A DNA stretch of 64,000 nt from Ruminococcus sp. (GCA_015066665.1 SVNX01000002.1:1-64000), one strand, 5' to 3'; positions 1 to 7,938 are shown, numbered from the stretch's first letter. Notes: generated by a model not told the origin, from the letters alone. Numbers and translations: made by a program.

Positions 1-72
1 TACAATCATCAGCGTGTTCAGTTAAAGACAAAACTGACTCCGCTTGAATTGCGAAGCCAGTTTGTTGCTTAA
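1..72 (+). CDS. IS3-family transposase (OrfB), C-terminal fragment
   Basis: Frame 1 is open from the window edge to a TAA at 70-72 and gives 23 residues beginning YNHQRVQLKTKLTP and ending SQFVA. The YNHxRxQ...K..TPxE pattern is the usual extreme C-terminus of IS3/IS150-group DDE transposases, just after the catalytic core. The rest of the gene lies outside the window, so intactness cannot be judged. It reads toward the following minus-strand gene and is followed by a plausible IS terminus. Confidence 0.65.
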   Translation, partial: YNHQRVQLKTKLTPLELRSQFVA

Positions 73-125
73 TTTTATTTGCCATAGGGGCTTTTTGTGC
101 TGTACGCACAAAATGGGGCGGTTCA
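1..125 (+). mobile_element. right end of an IS3-family insertion sequence
   Basis: After the transposase stop there is a 7-bp stem hairpin (94-112, TTTGTGC/GCACAAA). At 115-125 comes GGGGCGGTTCA, which on the minus strand reads TGAACCGCCCC, resembling the TGAAC-starting terminal inverted repeats of the IS150 group. The element would therefore end at about 125, some 30 bp downstream of the stop of the next gene. The left end and the target duplication are outside the window, so the boundary is an inference. Confidence 0.45.
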
Positions 126-155
126 GAGGGGACGGGCTTTCATTTCTTCATACGA

Positions 156-1757
156 TCACATCTCATCCTCACTGCCGTCAGGAATGTTGATGGGCATGTC
201 ACGGTTCACTCTTGCGGGACGCTCAGCACGCTCCGGACGATCGGGACGTACGGGACGGCCGGACTGGGGTCTTGCCGGACGCTGACTGCGCTGTGCAGGA
301 CGCTGGGATGTGCCGGAAGGACGGCGTCCCTGTGCGGACTGCGGCGGTCTCTTCTTGCGGGCAGCGTTGTTCGCTCTGCCGGCTTCACGCTTCACTGCGG
401 AGGCATTCGGACGGAGATGCACCGGCTCAATGGGCTTGAGACGCTGCTTGTGATAAATATGGGAGTAAATGCACAGTGCAATGTAAATCGCACACAGCAG
501 AAGGCTCACCAGAATTGCGGTCATCAGCCACGGGGTCTTCGGGAAATGCTGGATCACCGCAAGATAGTACTTGAATGTGGAAAGCTTGACATCCGAGGTC
601 GCCACGAGATCAATTGTCTCAATCACTTCGCCGGAGAATTTCAGTGTCACGGTACCGAGCTTTTCTCCTGCCTTGACGGGTGCGGAGACGCTCTCGGGCA
701 GTTCCACAACCGGTACCACCGATGCCGCATCCGCCATCTCGTACCAGAGTGTCATGTAAGCATGCTCGGGCTTGACGAGTACATAGTCACTGCCCTCACC
801 GTTTTCCACCTTGACCTGACCAAGCTCTGTGGTTTCGCTCAGGATCGTCTGATAGGTGAAATGCTCAAACACCCACTTGAAGAGTGCAGAAGCATCGTTC
901 AGATGGTAGTACATCAGCTCGCCTTCGCTGTTCTCAAAGGGTGCGGCAAGCAGAATGGCAAGGTAGGTGTTGCCGTCACGGGATGCCTGGCAGATGATGC
1001 TGCGGCCCTGATTGGAGAGATTTGCGGTCTTGATGCCGGATACGCCCTCCATGTAGAAGGAGCTGGATTCCTGCGTCATGGTGTTGGAATGCAGCCATGT
1101 CCAGTCCGCTTCGTGGCGGTCGGGATTGGGGGTGTAGGGGCTGAAGCTTGCGGATGTTGCGATCTGCTTGAAGCGGCCGACGCTCAGCGCATACTTTGTC
1201 ATGATGGCCAGATCCTGTGCGGTGGTTGTCTGGGCCGCACTGTGCATGCCGGTCACGTTTGTGAAATGGGTGTTGGTGCAGCCGATTTCTGTCGCCTTGT
1301 TGTTCATCATTTCAACGAAAGCCTCGATGCTGCCGCCGCCGAAGTGATTGGCCAGAAGTACGGATGCCTCACAGGACGAGGTCAGGAGCATGGCATAGAG
1401 CAGCTCTTCGACGCTCAGGACATCGCCGTCCTTGATATCGGCCAGACGGACATCATCGGCAAATTCCGTGTTGGTGAAGTAGGTATAGAGCGCGGAATCG
1501 GCAGTGATATTCGTGCGCAGATCGCTGCAGTTTTCGAGGACAACAATGGCTGCCATGATCTGAACGAGGGAACCGGGACCGTACTTTGCCTCGGCATTTT
1601 TCTGATAGAGCACGGTATCGGTGTCGAGATTGATGAGCATGGCCGCCTTACTGCGGATTTCGAAGTTCGGCGTAAAGCTGACGGCACGGGCAGGAATGCT
1701 TGTGAAGAAGCAGACGAGCACGAGCACGGACAGACAGGCCGATAGAATTCGTTTCAT
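156..1757 (-). CDS. S11-family D-Ala-D-Ala carboxypeptidase homologue with degenerate active site
   Basis: A 533-residue homologue of DacA/DacF penicillin-binding proteins. It has a signal peptide (about 1-26), an S11 domain (30-300), a C-terminal beta domain, a membrane segment near 425-450 and a long Arg/Pro-rich tail. The start at 1757 is chosen because GGAGGT lies 6 bp upstream. The family fold is clear (HFTNVTG, EELLYAMLL), but the catalytic motifs are altered: SxxK reads SLVQ (S63...Q66), SxN reads SSC (127-129), and KTG reads KTA (243-245). Without the lysine and asparagine it is unlikely to hydrolyse D-Ala-D-Ala; a binding or scaffolding role on peptidoglycan is inferred. Family membership is certain, activity doubtful. 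Confidence 0.85.
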   Translation of the reverse strand: MKRILSACLSVLVLVCFFTSIPARAVSFTPNFEIRSKAAMLINLDTDTVLYQKNAEAKYGPGSLVQIMAAIVVLENCSDLRTNITADSALYTYFTNTEFADDVRLADIKDGDVLSVEELLYAMLLTSSCEASVLLANHFGGGSIEAFVEMMNNKATEIGCTNTHFTNVTGMHSAAQTTTAQDLAIMTKYALSVGRFKQIATSASFSPYTPNPDRHEADWTWLHSNTMTQESSSFYMEGVSGIKTANLSNQGRSIICQASRDGNTYLAILLAAPFENSEGELMYYHLNDASALFKWVFEHFTYQTILSETTELGQVKVENGEGSDYVLVKPEHAYMTLWYEMADAASVVPVVELPESVSAPVKAGEKLGTVTLKFSGEVIETIDLVATSDVKLSTFKYYLAVIQHFPKTPWLMTAILVSLLLCAIYIALCIYSHIYHKQRLKPIEPVHLRPNASAVKREAGRANNAARKKRPPQSAQGRRPSGTSQRPAQRSQRPARPQSGRPVRPDRPERAERPARVNRDMPINIPDGSEDEM

Positions 1758-1795
1758 AACGGGGTACCTCCTGTTATTTTCAGTCACATACATTT

Positions 1796-1823
1796 ATTAT
1801 AACAAATATTTCTCGATATGCAA
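1796..1823 (-). promoter_or_regulatory. sigma-A promoter for the S11 homologue
   Basis: On the minus strand TTGCAT (1818-1823) and TATAAT (1796-1801) are separated by 16 bp, about 40 bp upstream of the chosen start codon. Confidence 0.7.
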
Positions 1824-1943
1824 AGAGTTTTTCGGAAAAATCATGAATATTCATAAAAACAGCCCTGAATTCCCGTGCAGATTGTAGAAGATATGTGAGA
1901 ATACGGAGCAAAACGAGGGAATCGGGACCGGAATCCGCCCCCC

Positions 1944-2343
1944 CCTTTCTCCCCCCTCTCCCCCGAGAGTGTGGGGAATCCGCCGTAAATGTACAGATCC
2001 CATAGGGTATGGGGGCGAGCGTAGCGTTGCCCCCATCGGGGCTGGGGGGGGGCAGCGCCCCCCCTTTCTCCCCCCTCTCCCCCGAGAGTGTGGGGAATCC
2101 GCCGTAAATGTACAGATCCCATGGGGTATGGGGGCGAGCGAAGCGTTGCCCCCATCGGGGCAGCGGGGCAGCGCCCCCCTTTCTCCCCCCCTCTCCCCCG
2201 AGAGTGTGGGGAATCCGCCGTAAATGTACAGATCCCATGGGGTATGGGGGCGAGCGAAGCGTTGCCCCCATCGGGGCTGGGGGGCAGCGCCCCCCTCTCT
2301 CCCCCCTCTCCCCCGAGGGGAGAGGGGGGCTGGGGGGGTGAGG
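1944..2343. repeat. GC-rich tandem repeat, about 3.2 copies of a 117-119 bp unit
   Basis: Units start near 1944, 2063, 2180 and 2297 (the last truncated). Each has a polypyrimidine block (C and T only, about 25 nt), then GAGAGTGTGGGGAATCCGCC, GTACAGATCCCATGGGG, and a hairpin-forming GGGGGCGAGCG...CGTTGCCCCC followed by further G/C blocks. It occupies the space between the divergent promoters of the S11 gene and rplU (1824-2403). The ORFs that can be translated through it are low-complexity and differ between copies, so no protein is called here. Confidence 0.85.
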
Positions 2344-2403
2344 GGGCATTCCTCTACATTATGGAGAATTCTTTTGAAATTTACAAAAAAATTGAAAAAA
2401 CCC

Positions 2404-2432
2404 TTGACAAGCCGTTTGAATTGTGATAAAAT
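2404..2432 (+). promoter_or_regulatory. sigma-A promoter of rplU-prp-rpmA
   Basis: TTGACA at 2404-2409 and TAAAAT at 2427-2432 with a 17-bp spacer, 90 bp before the rplU start codon. This is a near-consensus site. Confidence 0.85.
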
Positions 2433-2521
2433 AGAGTTGCCGCATGTGTTGGGCAAGGGAAAAGTGCGTCCATACGCCGCCTAATACAGCGAGTTTTAAT
2501 GAAAAGGCAGGTGCCAGAATC
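2433..2521 (+). ncRNA. candidate ribosomal protein L21 leader
   Basis: About 85 nt of untranslated leader separates the promoter from rplU and contains GC-rich complementary segments (GCCGC near 2440 and GCGTCCATACGCCGC near 2466). An autoregulatory L21 leader is known at this position in many Firmicutes. Position and size fit, but the consensus was not verified by a covariance model. Confidence 0.35.
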
Positions 2522-2833
2522 ATGTACGCAGTTATCGAAACAGGCGGAAAGCAGTATCAGGTTCGCGAAGGTGATGTAGTTTTCATCGAAAAGCTCAATG
2601 TTGAGGCTGATGAGACAGTGACTTTCGACAAGGTTGTTGCTGTGAATGCCGAGAACGGCCTCGCAGTTGGCGCTCCCTATGTTGAGGGTGCAGCTGTTAC
2701 CGCTAAGGTTCTCAAGAACGGCAAGGGTAAGAAGATCACAGTCTTCACTTACAAGCCCAAGAAGGGTGAAAAGCGTAAGATGGGTCACAGACAGCCCTAT
2801 ACTCAGGTTCAGATCGAATCCATCAAGGCATAA
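2522..2833 (+). CDS. rplU: 50S ribosomal protein L21
   Basis: The 103-residue product begins [14 protein letters not shown], the diagnostic L21 N-terminus, and contains [17 protein letters not shown] near residues 77-93, matching the conserved C-terminal 23S rRNA-binding segment. The length is normal for the family. The start at 2522 is used instead of an upstream in-frame start because the family begins at this Met. It is the first gene of the conserved rplU-prp-rpmA operon; prp starts only 2 bp after its stop, implying translational coupling. Confidence 0.97.
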   Translation: MYAVIETGGKQYQVREGDVVFIEKLNVEADETVTFDKVVAVNAENGLAVGAPYVEGAAVTAKVLKNGKGKKITVFTYKPKKGEKRKMGHRQPYTQVQIESIKA

Positions 2834-2835
2834 GT

Positions 2836-3147
2836 ATGCTGAAAGCTGTTTTTGTCAAAAAAAACGGCAGGCTCTGCAGATGTACCATTAAGGGACATGC
2901 AGGCTACGCAGAACATGGACAGGATATTGTCTGTGCATCGGTCTCCTCCGCTGTGCAGCTCACCGCCAATCTCCTCACGGAAACGTTTCAGGAAGATGCC
3001 GCGGCAAGCGCTAAGGGCGATACCGTCAACATCCGGACAAATGGTTCAGAGCTTTCTGAAAGGCTCCTGAATGCACTCCTCGTTCATCTGCAATGTATCT
3101 CGGAAGAATTTCCGGGCACGATCAATTTCGAATTTACGGAGGTGTAA
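2836..3147 (+). CDS. prp: ribosomal-processing cysteine protease Prp
   Basis: A 103-residue YsxB/Prp family protein. The conserved [18 protein letters not shown] segment supplies the catalytic His (H21) and Cys (C33). In Firmicutes Prp removes the N-terminal extension of ribosomal protein L27 before it enters the 50S subunit. The gene sits exactly where expected, between rplU and rpmA, with rpmA starting 2 bp after its stop. The adjacent L27 carries the matching extension, which supports the assignment. Confidence 0.95.
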   Translation: MLKAVFVKKNGRLCRCTIKGHAGYAEHGQDIVCASVSSAVQLTANLLTETFQEDAAASAKGDTVNIRTNGSELSERLLNALLVHLQCISEEFPGTINFEFTEV

Positions 3148-3149
3148 TT

Positions 3150-3428
3150 ATGCTTAGAATTAGTATGCAGTTTTTTGCACACAAGAAAGGTATGGGTTCC
3201 ACTAAGAACGGCCGTGACTCCGAGTCCAAGAGACTGGGTGTAAAGCGTGCTGACGGTCAGTTTGTAACTGCCGGCAACATCATCGTTCGCCAGCGTGGTA
3301 CACACATCCATCCCGGCACGGGCGTAGGCAAGGGCTCCGATGATACTCTGTTCGCAATGGTTGACGGCAGAGTGAAGTTCGAGCGCTGGGGTCGTGACCG
3401 CAAGCGCGTTTGCGTTTACGCTGACTAA
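3150..3428 (+). CDS. rpmA: 50S ribosomal protein L27 with Prp-cleavable N-terminus
   Basis: The 92-residue product begins [20 protein letters not shown]. The hydrophobic prefix ending in FF followed by AHKKG is the Gram-positive L27 extension that Prp cleaves after the second Phe, exposing the AHKKG N-terminus used near the peptidyl-transferase centre. Conserved [12 protein letters not shown] and [14 protein letters not shown] follow. The ribosome-binding site GGAGGTG lies 6 bp upstream, overlapping the end of prp. A terminator follows at 3451. Confidence 0.97.
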   Translation: MLRISMQFFAHKKGMGSTKNGRDSESKRLGVKRADGQFVTAGNIIVRQRGTHIHPGTGVGKGSDDTLFAMVDGRVKFERWGRDRKRVCVYAD

Positions 3429-3450
3429 TCCCGCCCTTTAACACAACATG

Positions 3451-3487
3451 AATCCCGGGCTTTTTCCAAGGTCTGGGATTTTGTTTT
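3451..3487 (+). terminator. rho-independent terminator after rpmA
   Basis: AATCCCGGGCT and GGTCTGGGATT pair (11 bp with G-U pairs) around an 8-nt loop, followed by TTGTTTT. It lies only 30 bp before obgE, which has no obvious promoter of its own in the gap, so partial read-through is likely. Confidence 0.75.
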
Positions 3488-3516
3488 AACTCCCTATCAT
3501 AAGGAGGGAATCGATC

Positions 3517-4794
3517 ATGTTTGTCGATAAAGCCAAGATCAAAATCAAGGCCGGAAACGGCGGCGACGGCGCTGTTTCCTTCCATCGTGAAAAATATGTC
3601 GCAGCCGGCGGTCCCGATGGCGGTGACGGCGGCAACGGCGGCAATGTCGTATTCCAGGTGGATGACAATTTCTCCACCCTCATCGACTTCCGCTACAAGC
3701 GCAAGTATATCGCCGAAAACGGCGAAAACGGCGGCAAAAAACGCTGCACCGGCAAAAGTGCACCCGACCTTGTCATCAAGGTCCCCCGCGGCACACTCGT
3801 GCGTGAGGCCGAAACCGGCCGCATCATGGCCGATATGTCCGATGATGAGCCGAAGATCCTCGCCAAGGGCGGACGCGGCGGCAAGGGCAACTGCAATTTT
3901 GCCACCTCTACAAGACAGATCCCCAAATTCGCAAAGCCCGGCTTCCCCGGCGAGGAATTTGAGGTCACACTTGAGCTGAAGCTGCTCGCCGATGTCGGTC
4001 TCGTGGGCTTCCCCAATGTCGGAAAATCCACCCTGATTTCCGTGGTGAGCGCTGCAAAGCCCAAGATCGCCAACTACCACTTCACCACACTCACTCCCGT
4101 TCTGGGCGTGGTGCGGCTGGATGAGGAGCGTTCCTTCGTTATGGCCGATATTCCCGGCCTCATTGAAGGCGCAAGCGAAGGCATCGGACTCGGTCACGAG
4201 TTCCTGCGTCATGTGGAACGCTGCCGTCTCATCCTCCATGTGCTCGACGTCTCCGGCATCGAGGGACGTGATCCCATCGAGGATTTCGAAGCCATCAACA
4301 AGGAGCTGGCCAATTTCAGCGAGTCCCTCGCCGAATGCCCCCAGATCGTTGTTGCCAATAAATCCGATATGGCCACCGAGGAGCAGATTGAAACTCTGCG
4401 CAGCTATATCGAAGAGCAGGGCATGGCCTTCTTCACCATCTCCGCTGTGACCACACAGGGCACAAAGGAGCTGATGGATGCGGTCGGTCAGCGTCTTTCC
4501 GAGCTGCCGCCCGTCAAGATCTACGAGGCACAGCCCCTCTCCCCCGAGGATATGGAAGCCCGTCTCTCCTCCCACCGCGACTTCGAGATCGAGATCGAGG
4601 ACGGCATCTACTATGTGTCCGCTCCCTGGCTCGAGCCGATTCTCCGCACGGTCAATATGGACGACTACTCTTCCCTGCAGTATTTCCAGCGTGTGCTCCG
4701 CTCCAGCGGCATCATTGACAAGCTGGAAGAAATGGGCATCGAAGAGGGTGAAACCGTCAATATCTTCGGATTTGAGTTCGATTTCATCAGGTAA
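3517..4794 (+). CDS. obgE: GTPase ObgE/CgtA
   Basis: This 425-residue Obg-family GTPase acts in late 50S assembly and stress signalling. The glycine-rich Obg domain spans about 1-158 (repeated GGDGG motifs). The G domain follows with GFPNVGKST (G1, near 166), TTLTPVLG (G2), DIPGLIEGA (G3) and NKSD (G4). Residues from about 345 form the OCT domain typical of Gram-positive Obg. AAGGAGG lies 8 bp upstream of the ATG. It starts the obgE-mrnC-yebC run; mrnC begins 6 bp after its stop. Confidence 0.97.
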   Translation: MFVDKAKIKIKAGNGGDGAVSFHREKYVAAGGPDGGDGGNGGNVVFQVDDNFSTLIDFRYKRKYIAENGENGGKKRCTGKSAPDLVIKVPRGTLVREAETGRIMADMSDDEPKILAKGGRGGKGNCNFATSTRQIPKFAKPGFPGEEFEVTLELKLLADVGLVGFPNVGKSTLISVVSAAKPKIANYHFTTLTPVLGVVRLDEERSFVMADIPGLIEGASEGIGLGHEFLRHVERCRLILHVLDVSGIEGRDPIEDFEAINKELANFSESLAECPQIVVANKSDMATEEQIETLRSYIEEQGMAFFTISAVTTQGTKELMDAVGQRLSELPPVKIYEAQPLSPEDMEARLSSHRDFEIEIEDGIYYVSAPWLEPILRTVNMDDYSSLQYFQRVLRSSGIIDKLEEMGIEEGETVNIFGFEFDFIR

Positions 4795-4800
4795 CGCATC

Positions 4801-5217
4801 ATGGAACTGACAGAAAAGGACGCAAGACAATACAGCCCGCTGGCACTCGCCTTCCTCGGTGACAGTGTCTATGAGCTGAAAATCCGCTCCGCCATTGTGG
4901 AGCGTGCCAATATGGCTGTCAAAAATCTGCACGCCGCCAAAATCAAGCTGGTGTGCGCCCCGTTCCAGGCAAGGGCGGCCGAGCGTCTGCTCGAAACGCT
5001 GACGGAAGAAGAGCATGCTGTCTTCATGCGAGGCCGCAATGCGACCGGCGGCACGGTACCCCATAATGCCACCCCCGCTGAATACCGCAAGGCAACGGGA
5101 CTGGAAGCCGTGTTCGGATATCTCCATCTGACCGGCAATACAGAACGGCTGGAAACCCTGTTTTCTGCCATCTGGGACATGCAGGAGGAGATCCTGCAGA
5201 ATCTGAATAAGGAGTGA
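4801..5217 (+). CDS. mrnC: Mini-ribonuclease 3 (23S rRNA maturation)
   Basis: A 138-residue protein containing only the RNase III catalytic domain, without a dsRNA-binding domain, as in Firmicutes Mini-III. The signature LAFLGDSVYELKIR (residues 17-30) holds the metal-binding Asp/Glu; FMRGRNA and a C-terminal EAVFGYLHLTG complete the fold. Mini-III processes the ends of 23S rRNA, bound together with L3. Its location next to obgE fits a ribosome-assembly operon. Confidence 0.9.
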   Translation: MELTEKDARQYSPLALAFLGDSVYELKIRSAIVERANMAVKNLHAAKIKLVCAPFQARAAERLLETLTEEEHAVFMRGRNATGGTVPHNATPAEYRKATGLEAVFGYLHLTGNTERLETLFSAIWDMQEEILQNLNKE

Positions 5218-5223
5218 ATCAAC

Positions 5224-5961
5224 ATGTCAGGACATTCCAAATGGAATAATATCAAGCGCAAGAAGGAAGCCACTGACGCAGTCAAGGCCAAGATCTTCAC
5301 CAAAATCGGCCGTGAGATGATCGTCTGCATCAAGGAGGGCGGCCCCGATCCGAATAACAACGCAAAGCTCCGTGATCTGATCGCAAAGGCCAAGTCCAAC
5401 AATGTCCCCAACGACAACATCGACCGCATCATCAAGAAGGCCTCGGGCGAGGGCAACAAGAACAACTACGAATCCATGGTTTACGAGGGCTACGGCCCCA
5501 GCGGCGTGGCTGTCATTGTTGAGTGCCTGACCGATAACAAGAACCGCACCGCAGGTGATGTCCGCCACTACTTCGACAAGTACGGCGGCAATCTCGGCAC
5601 CATCGGCTGCGTTTCCTTCATGTTCTCCACCAAGGGCATCGTCGTTGTGGAAAACACCGGCATTGACGAGGACACCGCCATGGAGGACTGCTTCGACTGC
5701 GGCGGCGAAGATCTGACTGTCGAGGACGAGACCATCGTAATGGAGTGCGATCCCACTGCTGTTTCGGCAATGCGTGAGGCACTCGAAGCCAAGGGCTATA
5801 CGGTTCTTTCTGCGGAAGCAGAACAGGTACCGGCCACATATACCACCCTCACGGATGAGGATGACATCAAGAAGATGCAGCTTCTGCTGGATCATCTTGA
5901 GGAAAATGACGATGTACAGAATGTATATCACAACTGGGAGATGCCTGAAGACGAGGCATAA
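5224..5961 (+). CDS. YebC/PmpR family protein
   Basis: The 245-residue product opens with MSGHSKWNNIKRKKEATDA, the family's diagnostic N-terminus, and continues with GGPDPNNNAKLR and EGYGPSGVAVIVE. The length is normal. YebC proteins were annotated as DNA-binding regulators; recent work links the family to relief of ribosome stalling, so the exact role here is left open. It follows mrnC by 6 bp in the same transcription direction. Confidence 0.95.
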   Translation: MSGHSKWNNIKRKKEATDAVKAKIFTKIGREMIVCIKEGGPDPNNNAKLRDLIAKAKSNNVPNDNIDRIIKKASGEGNKNNYESMVYEGYGPSGVAVIVECLTDNKNRTAGDVRHYFDKYGGNLGTIGCVSFMFSTKGIVVVENTGIDEDTAMEDCFDCGGEDLTVEDETIVMECDPTAVSAMREALEAKGYTVLSAEAEQVPATYTTLTDEDDIKKMQLLLDHLEENDDVQNVYHNWEMPEDEA

Positions 5962-5998
5962 TCGACATCTTGCTCACGACACGAAAGGATGACATGTT

Positions 5999-6241
5999 AT
6001 GAGAAGCACAGGAATTTTCAGACGGATCGACTCTCTCGGCAGATTTGTACTGCCCAAGGAGCTTCGCAAGAATCTCGACATCAATCAGAATGATTACCTT
6101 CAGATCTTCACAGAAGGCGACACCATCATTCTCAAAAAGAGTCAGCTGAGCTGCGCACTCTGCGGAGGCACCGAGGATCTGACTGATCATCTCGACAAGA
6201 AGGTCTGCCAACACTGCATCGCACAGCTGACAGGGAAGTAA
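5999..6241 (+). CDS. AbrB/SpoVT-type regulator with C-terminal zinc-ribbon-like module
   Basis: The 80-residue product has an N-terminal swapped-hairpin AbrB domain: MRSTGIFRRIDSLGRFVLPK matches the AbrB MKSTGIVRKVDELGRVVIP pattern. The usual AbrB C-terminus is replaced by about 30 residues with CALC (near 52) and CQHC (near 71), two CxxC pairs that look like a small zinc ribbon. AbrB-type proteins are transition-state DNA-binding regulators. AAAGGATG precedes the ATG, and a strong terminator follows. Confidence 0.85.
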   Translation: MRSTGIFRRIDSLGRFVLPKELRKNLDINQNDYLQIFTEGDTIILKKSQLSCALCGGTEDLTDHLDKKVCQHCIAQLTGK

Positions 6242-6315
6242 AATCTCGGCTGCTTCTGCAGATATGGACTGTAAATCTCATCCATGATTTAGGTGATACG
6301 GATTGAAATGAAAAG

Positions 6316-6347
6316 AGCGTCTGACGGATTGTCGGACGCTTTTTTTG
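6316..6347 (+). terminator. rho-independent terminator
   Basis: AGCGTCTGAC (6316-6325) and GTCGGACGCT (6331-6340) form a stem, followed by seven T. It closes the obgE-abrB-like transcript. Confidence 0.9.
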
Positions 6348-6381
6348 CTGTGCCTGCGCAGACAAATTTTTTCTCTACCCC

Positions 6382-6410
6382 TTGCCTTTTCCGGCGAAAT
6401 TTGTTATAAT
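6382..6410 (+). promoter_or_regulatory. sigma-A promoter for the SpoVK-like ATPase
   Basis: TTGCCT at 6382-6387 and a perfect TATAAT at 6405-6410 with a 17-bp spacer. It lies 33 bp upstream of the proposed TTG start. Confidence 0.8.
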
Positions 6411-6443
6411 AGAGATATCACTGCAAGAAAGGTGCTGAATGCG

Positions 6444-7910
6444 TTGAATGCTTCCGTAAAGGATACACTCCGTTACATCTATAACCTGTGCGATGAGTAC
6501 GAGGGCCAGGGACTCCAGGTCAAAAACAGCAATATGTCCCTGCGTGACTACGCACAGTTTTCGATCATGAAATTCATGTTCTATATGGCCGACAGCGATC
6601 ATACCATCTCCGATTATGAGGTCGATCTGATCAACCGCACGCTTGGCTTTTCCATGACGACTGATTATGTCCAGAGATTTGTCCGTGAGCACCGGATCTC
6701 TGCCGATGCGATCTTCGACACCATGCTCTCGCTCCTGACAGTCTTCATTGTGGCCGACATCCAGAACGAGGCCAGACATGGCAGCACGGCACTCACACTG
6801 CTCGAATTCCTCGACAGAATGGGCCTGGAGTTCATCACATCGGATGGCCGCTGCGATGACAGCCAGACCCGTGCCATGGCACTGCTTATGCTGCGCCTGA
6901 AGAATTACCGCACGGCCTATCTGCGCAGCTGGAAGAAGCTCGGCCGGCCGCTGGCGCCTGCACTCGATCGTTCGATCGAATCCAGACCGCCCGTTTCCGG
7001 CATGGACAAGCCCGCACCGGTGCCCGTCTCCCCCCAGACGGAGCAGGCCGAAGAAGCGAAGCCTGAGCCGGAGCCGGAGGAAGACACCGCAACCCTCGAG
7101 GAGCTTCTGCAGGAGCTCAATGATCTCACGGGTCTGACAAAGGTCAAGGAGGATCTGAACAGCCTGATCAATCTGCTCAAGGTGCACAAGATGCGTGCTG
7201 ACCGTGGTCTGCCGCAGACGGAAGTTTCACTGCACATGGTCTTCTCGGGCAATCCCGGTACCGGCAAAACCACTGTGGCCCGCATGATGAGCCGCATCTA
7301 CCGCAAGCTCGGTGTGCTGGACAAGGGGCATCTGATCGAGGTGGATCGTTCCGGACTCGTCAGCGGCTATGTCGGCCAGACGGCCATCAAGACCAAGAAG
7401 GTCATCGACAGTGCCATTGGCGGCGTTCTCTTCATCGACGAGGCCTATTCCCTCACTGCGGCAAGCGGCTCGAATGACTTCGGCACGGAAGCCGTCAACA
7501 CCCTGCTCAAGGGCATGGAGGATCACCGTGACGATCTGGTTGTGATCGTGGCGGGTTATCCCGAGCTGATGCAGGATTTCCTCGATTCCAATCCCGGTCT
7601 GCGTTCTCGTTTCAACAAGCAGATCCTGTTCGAGGATTACACCCCCGAGGAACTGGCGGACATCTTCAGCGGCATCTGCGGCAAGTCCTTCTACGAGCAG
7701 ACGGAGGAAGCTGCGGCATGCGTGCTGGAATTCTTCAAACGCCGCACCGAACAGAAGCTGCCCGGCTTTGCCAACGGCCGTGACGTGCGCAATTTCTTTG
7801 AAAAGGCGCTGACGAATCAGGCCAATCGTCTGGCGACCCTGTCGGAAGTAACGGACAAGGATCTGGTGACCATCACACTGGACGATGTGAAGGATGTGGA
7901 GCTGTTCTGA
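6444..7910 (+). CDS. SpoVK/CbxX-type AAA+ ATPase
   Basis: A 488-residue protein. The TTG at 6444 is chosen because AAGAAAGGTG precedes it and the promoter at 6382-6410 excludes the longer frame. Residues 1-160 form an all-helical domain (MADSDHTISDYE resembles TerB-like helices); 160-215 is a Pro/Glu linker. The AAA+ domain of the SpoVK/CbbX family follows, with Walker A GNPGTGKTT, Walker B VLFIDEAYSL and the arginine-rich sensor segment PGLRSRFNK. CbxX ATPases remodel partner proteins. In Bacillus SpoVK acts in spore maturation, but the N-terminal domain suggests a different client. The substrate is unknown. Confidence 0.85.
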   Translation: MNASVKDTLRYIYNLCDEYEGQGLQVKNSNMSLRDYAQFSIMKFMFYMADSDHTISDYEVDLINRTLGFSMTTDYVQRFVREHRISADAIFDTMLSLLTVFIVADIQNEARHGSTALTLLEFLDRMGLEFITSDGRCDDSQTRAMALLMLRLKNYRTAYLRSWKKLGRPLAPALDRSIESRPPVSGMDKPAPVPVSPQTEQAEEAKPEPEPEEDTATLEELLQELNDLTGLTKVKEDLNSLINLLKVHKMRADRGLPQTEVSLHMVFSGNPGTGKTTVARMMSRIYRKLGVLDKGHLIEVDRSGLVSGYVGQTAIKTKKVIDSAIGGVLFIDEAYSLTAASGSNDFGTEAVNTLLKGMEDHRDDLVVIVAGYPELMQDFLDSNPGLRSRFNKQILFEDYTPEELADIFSGICGKSFYEQTEEAAACVLEFFKRRTEQKLPGFANGRDVRNFFEKALTNQANRLATLSEVTDKDLVTITLDDVKDVELF

Positions 7911-7938
7911 CGGCAGCGCTTCGCAGCATAAATCGTAC

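Noticed and set aside
417-1745. 442-codon ORF on the plus strand antisense to the S11 homologue
   Set aside because: It is the mirror frame of a clear gene; the translation has no family signature and no ribosome-binding site.
1780-2484. Several ORFs of 60-200 codons on both strands through the GC-rich repeat
   Set aside because: They translate the tandem repeat into Pro/Gly/Arg-rich sequence that changes frame between copies; no start signals.
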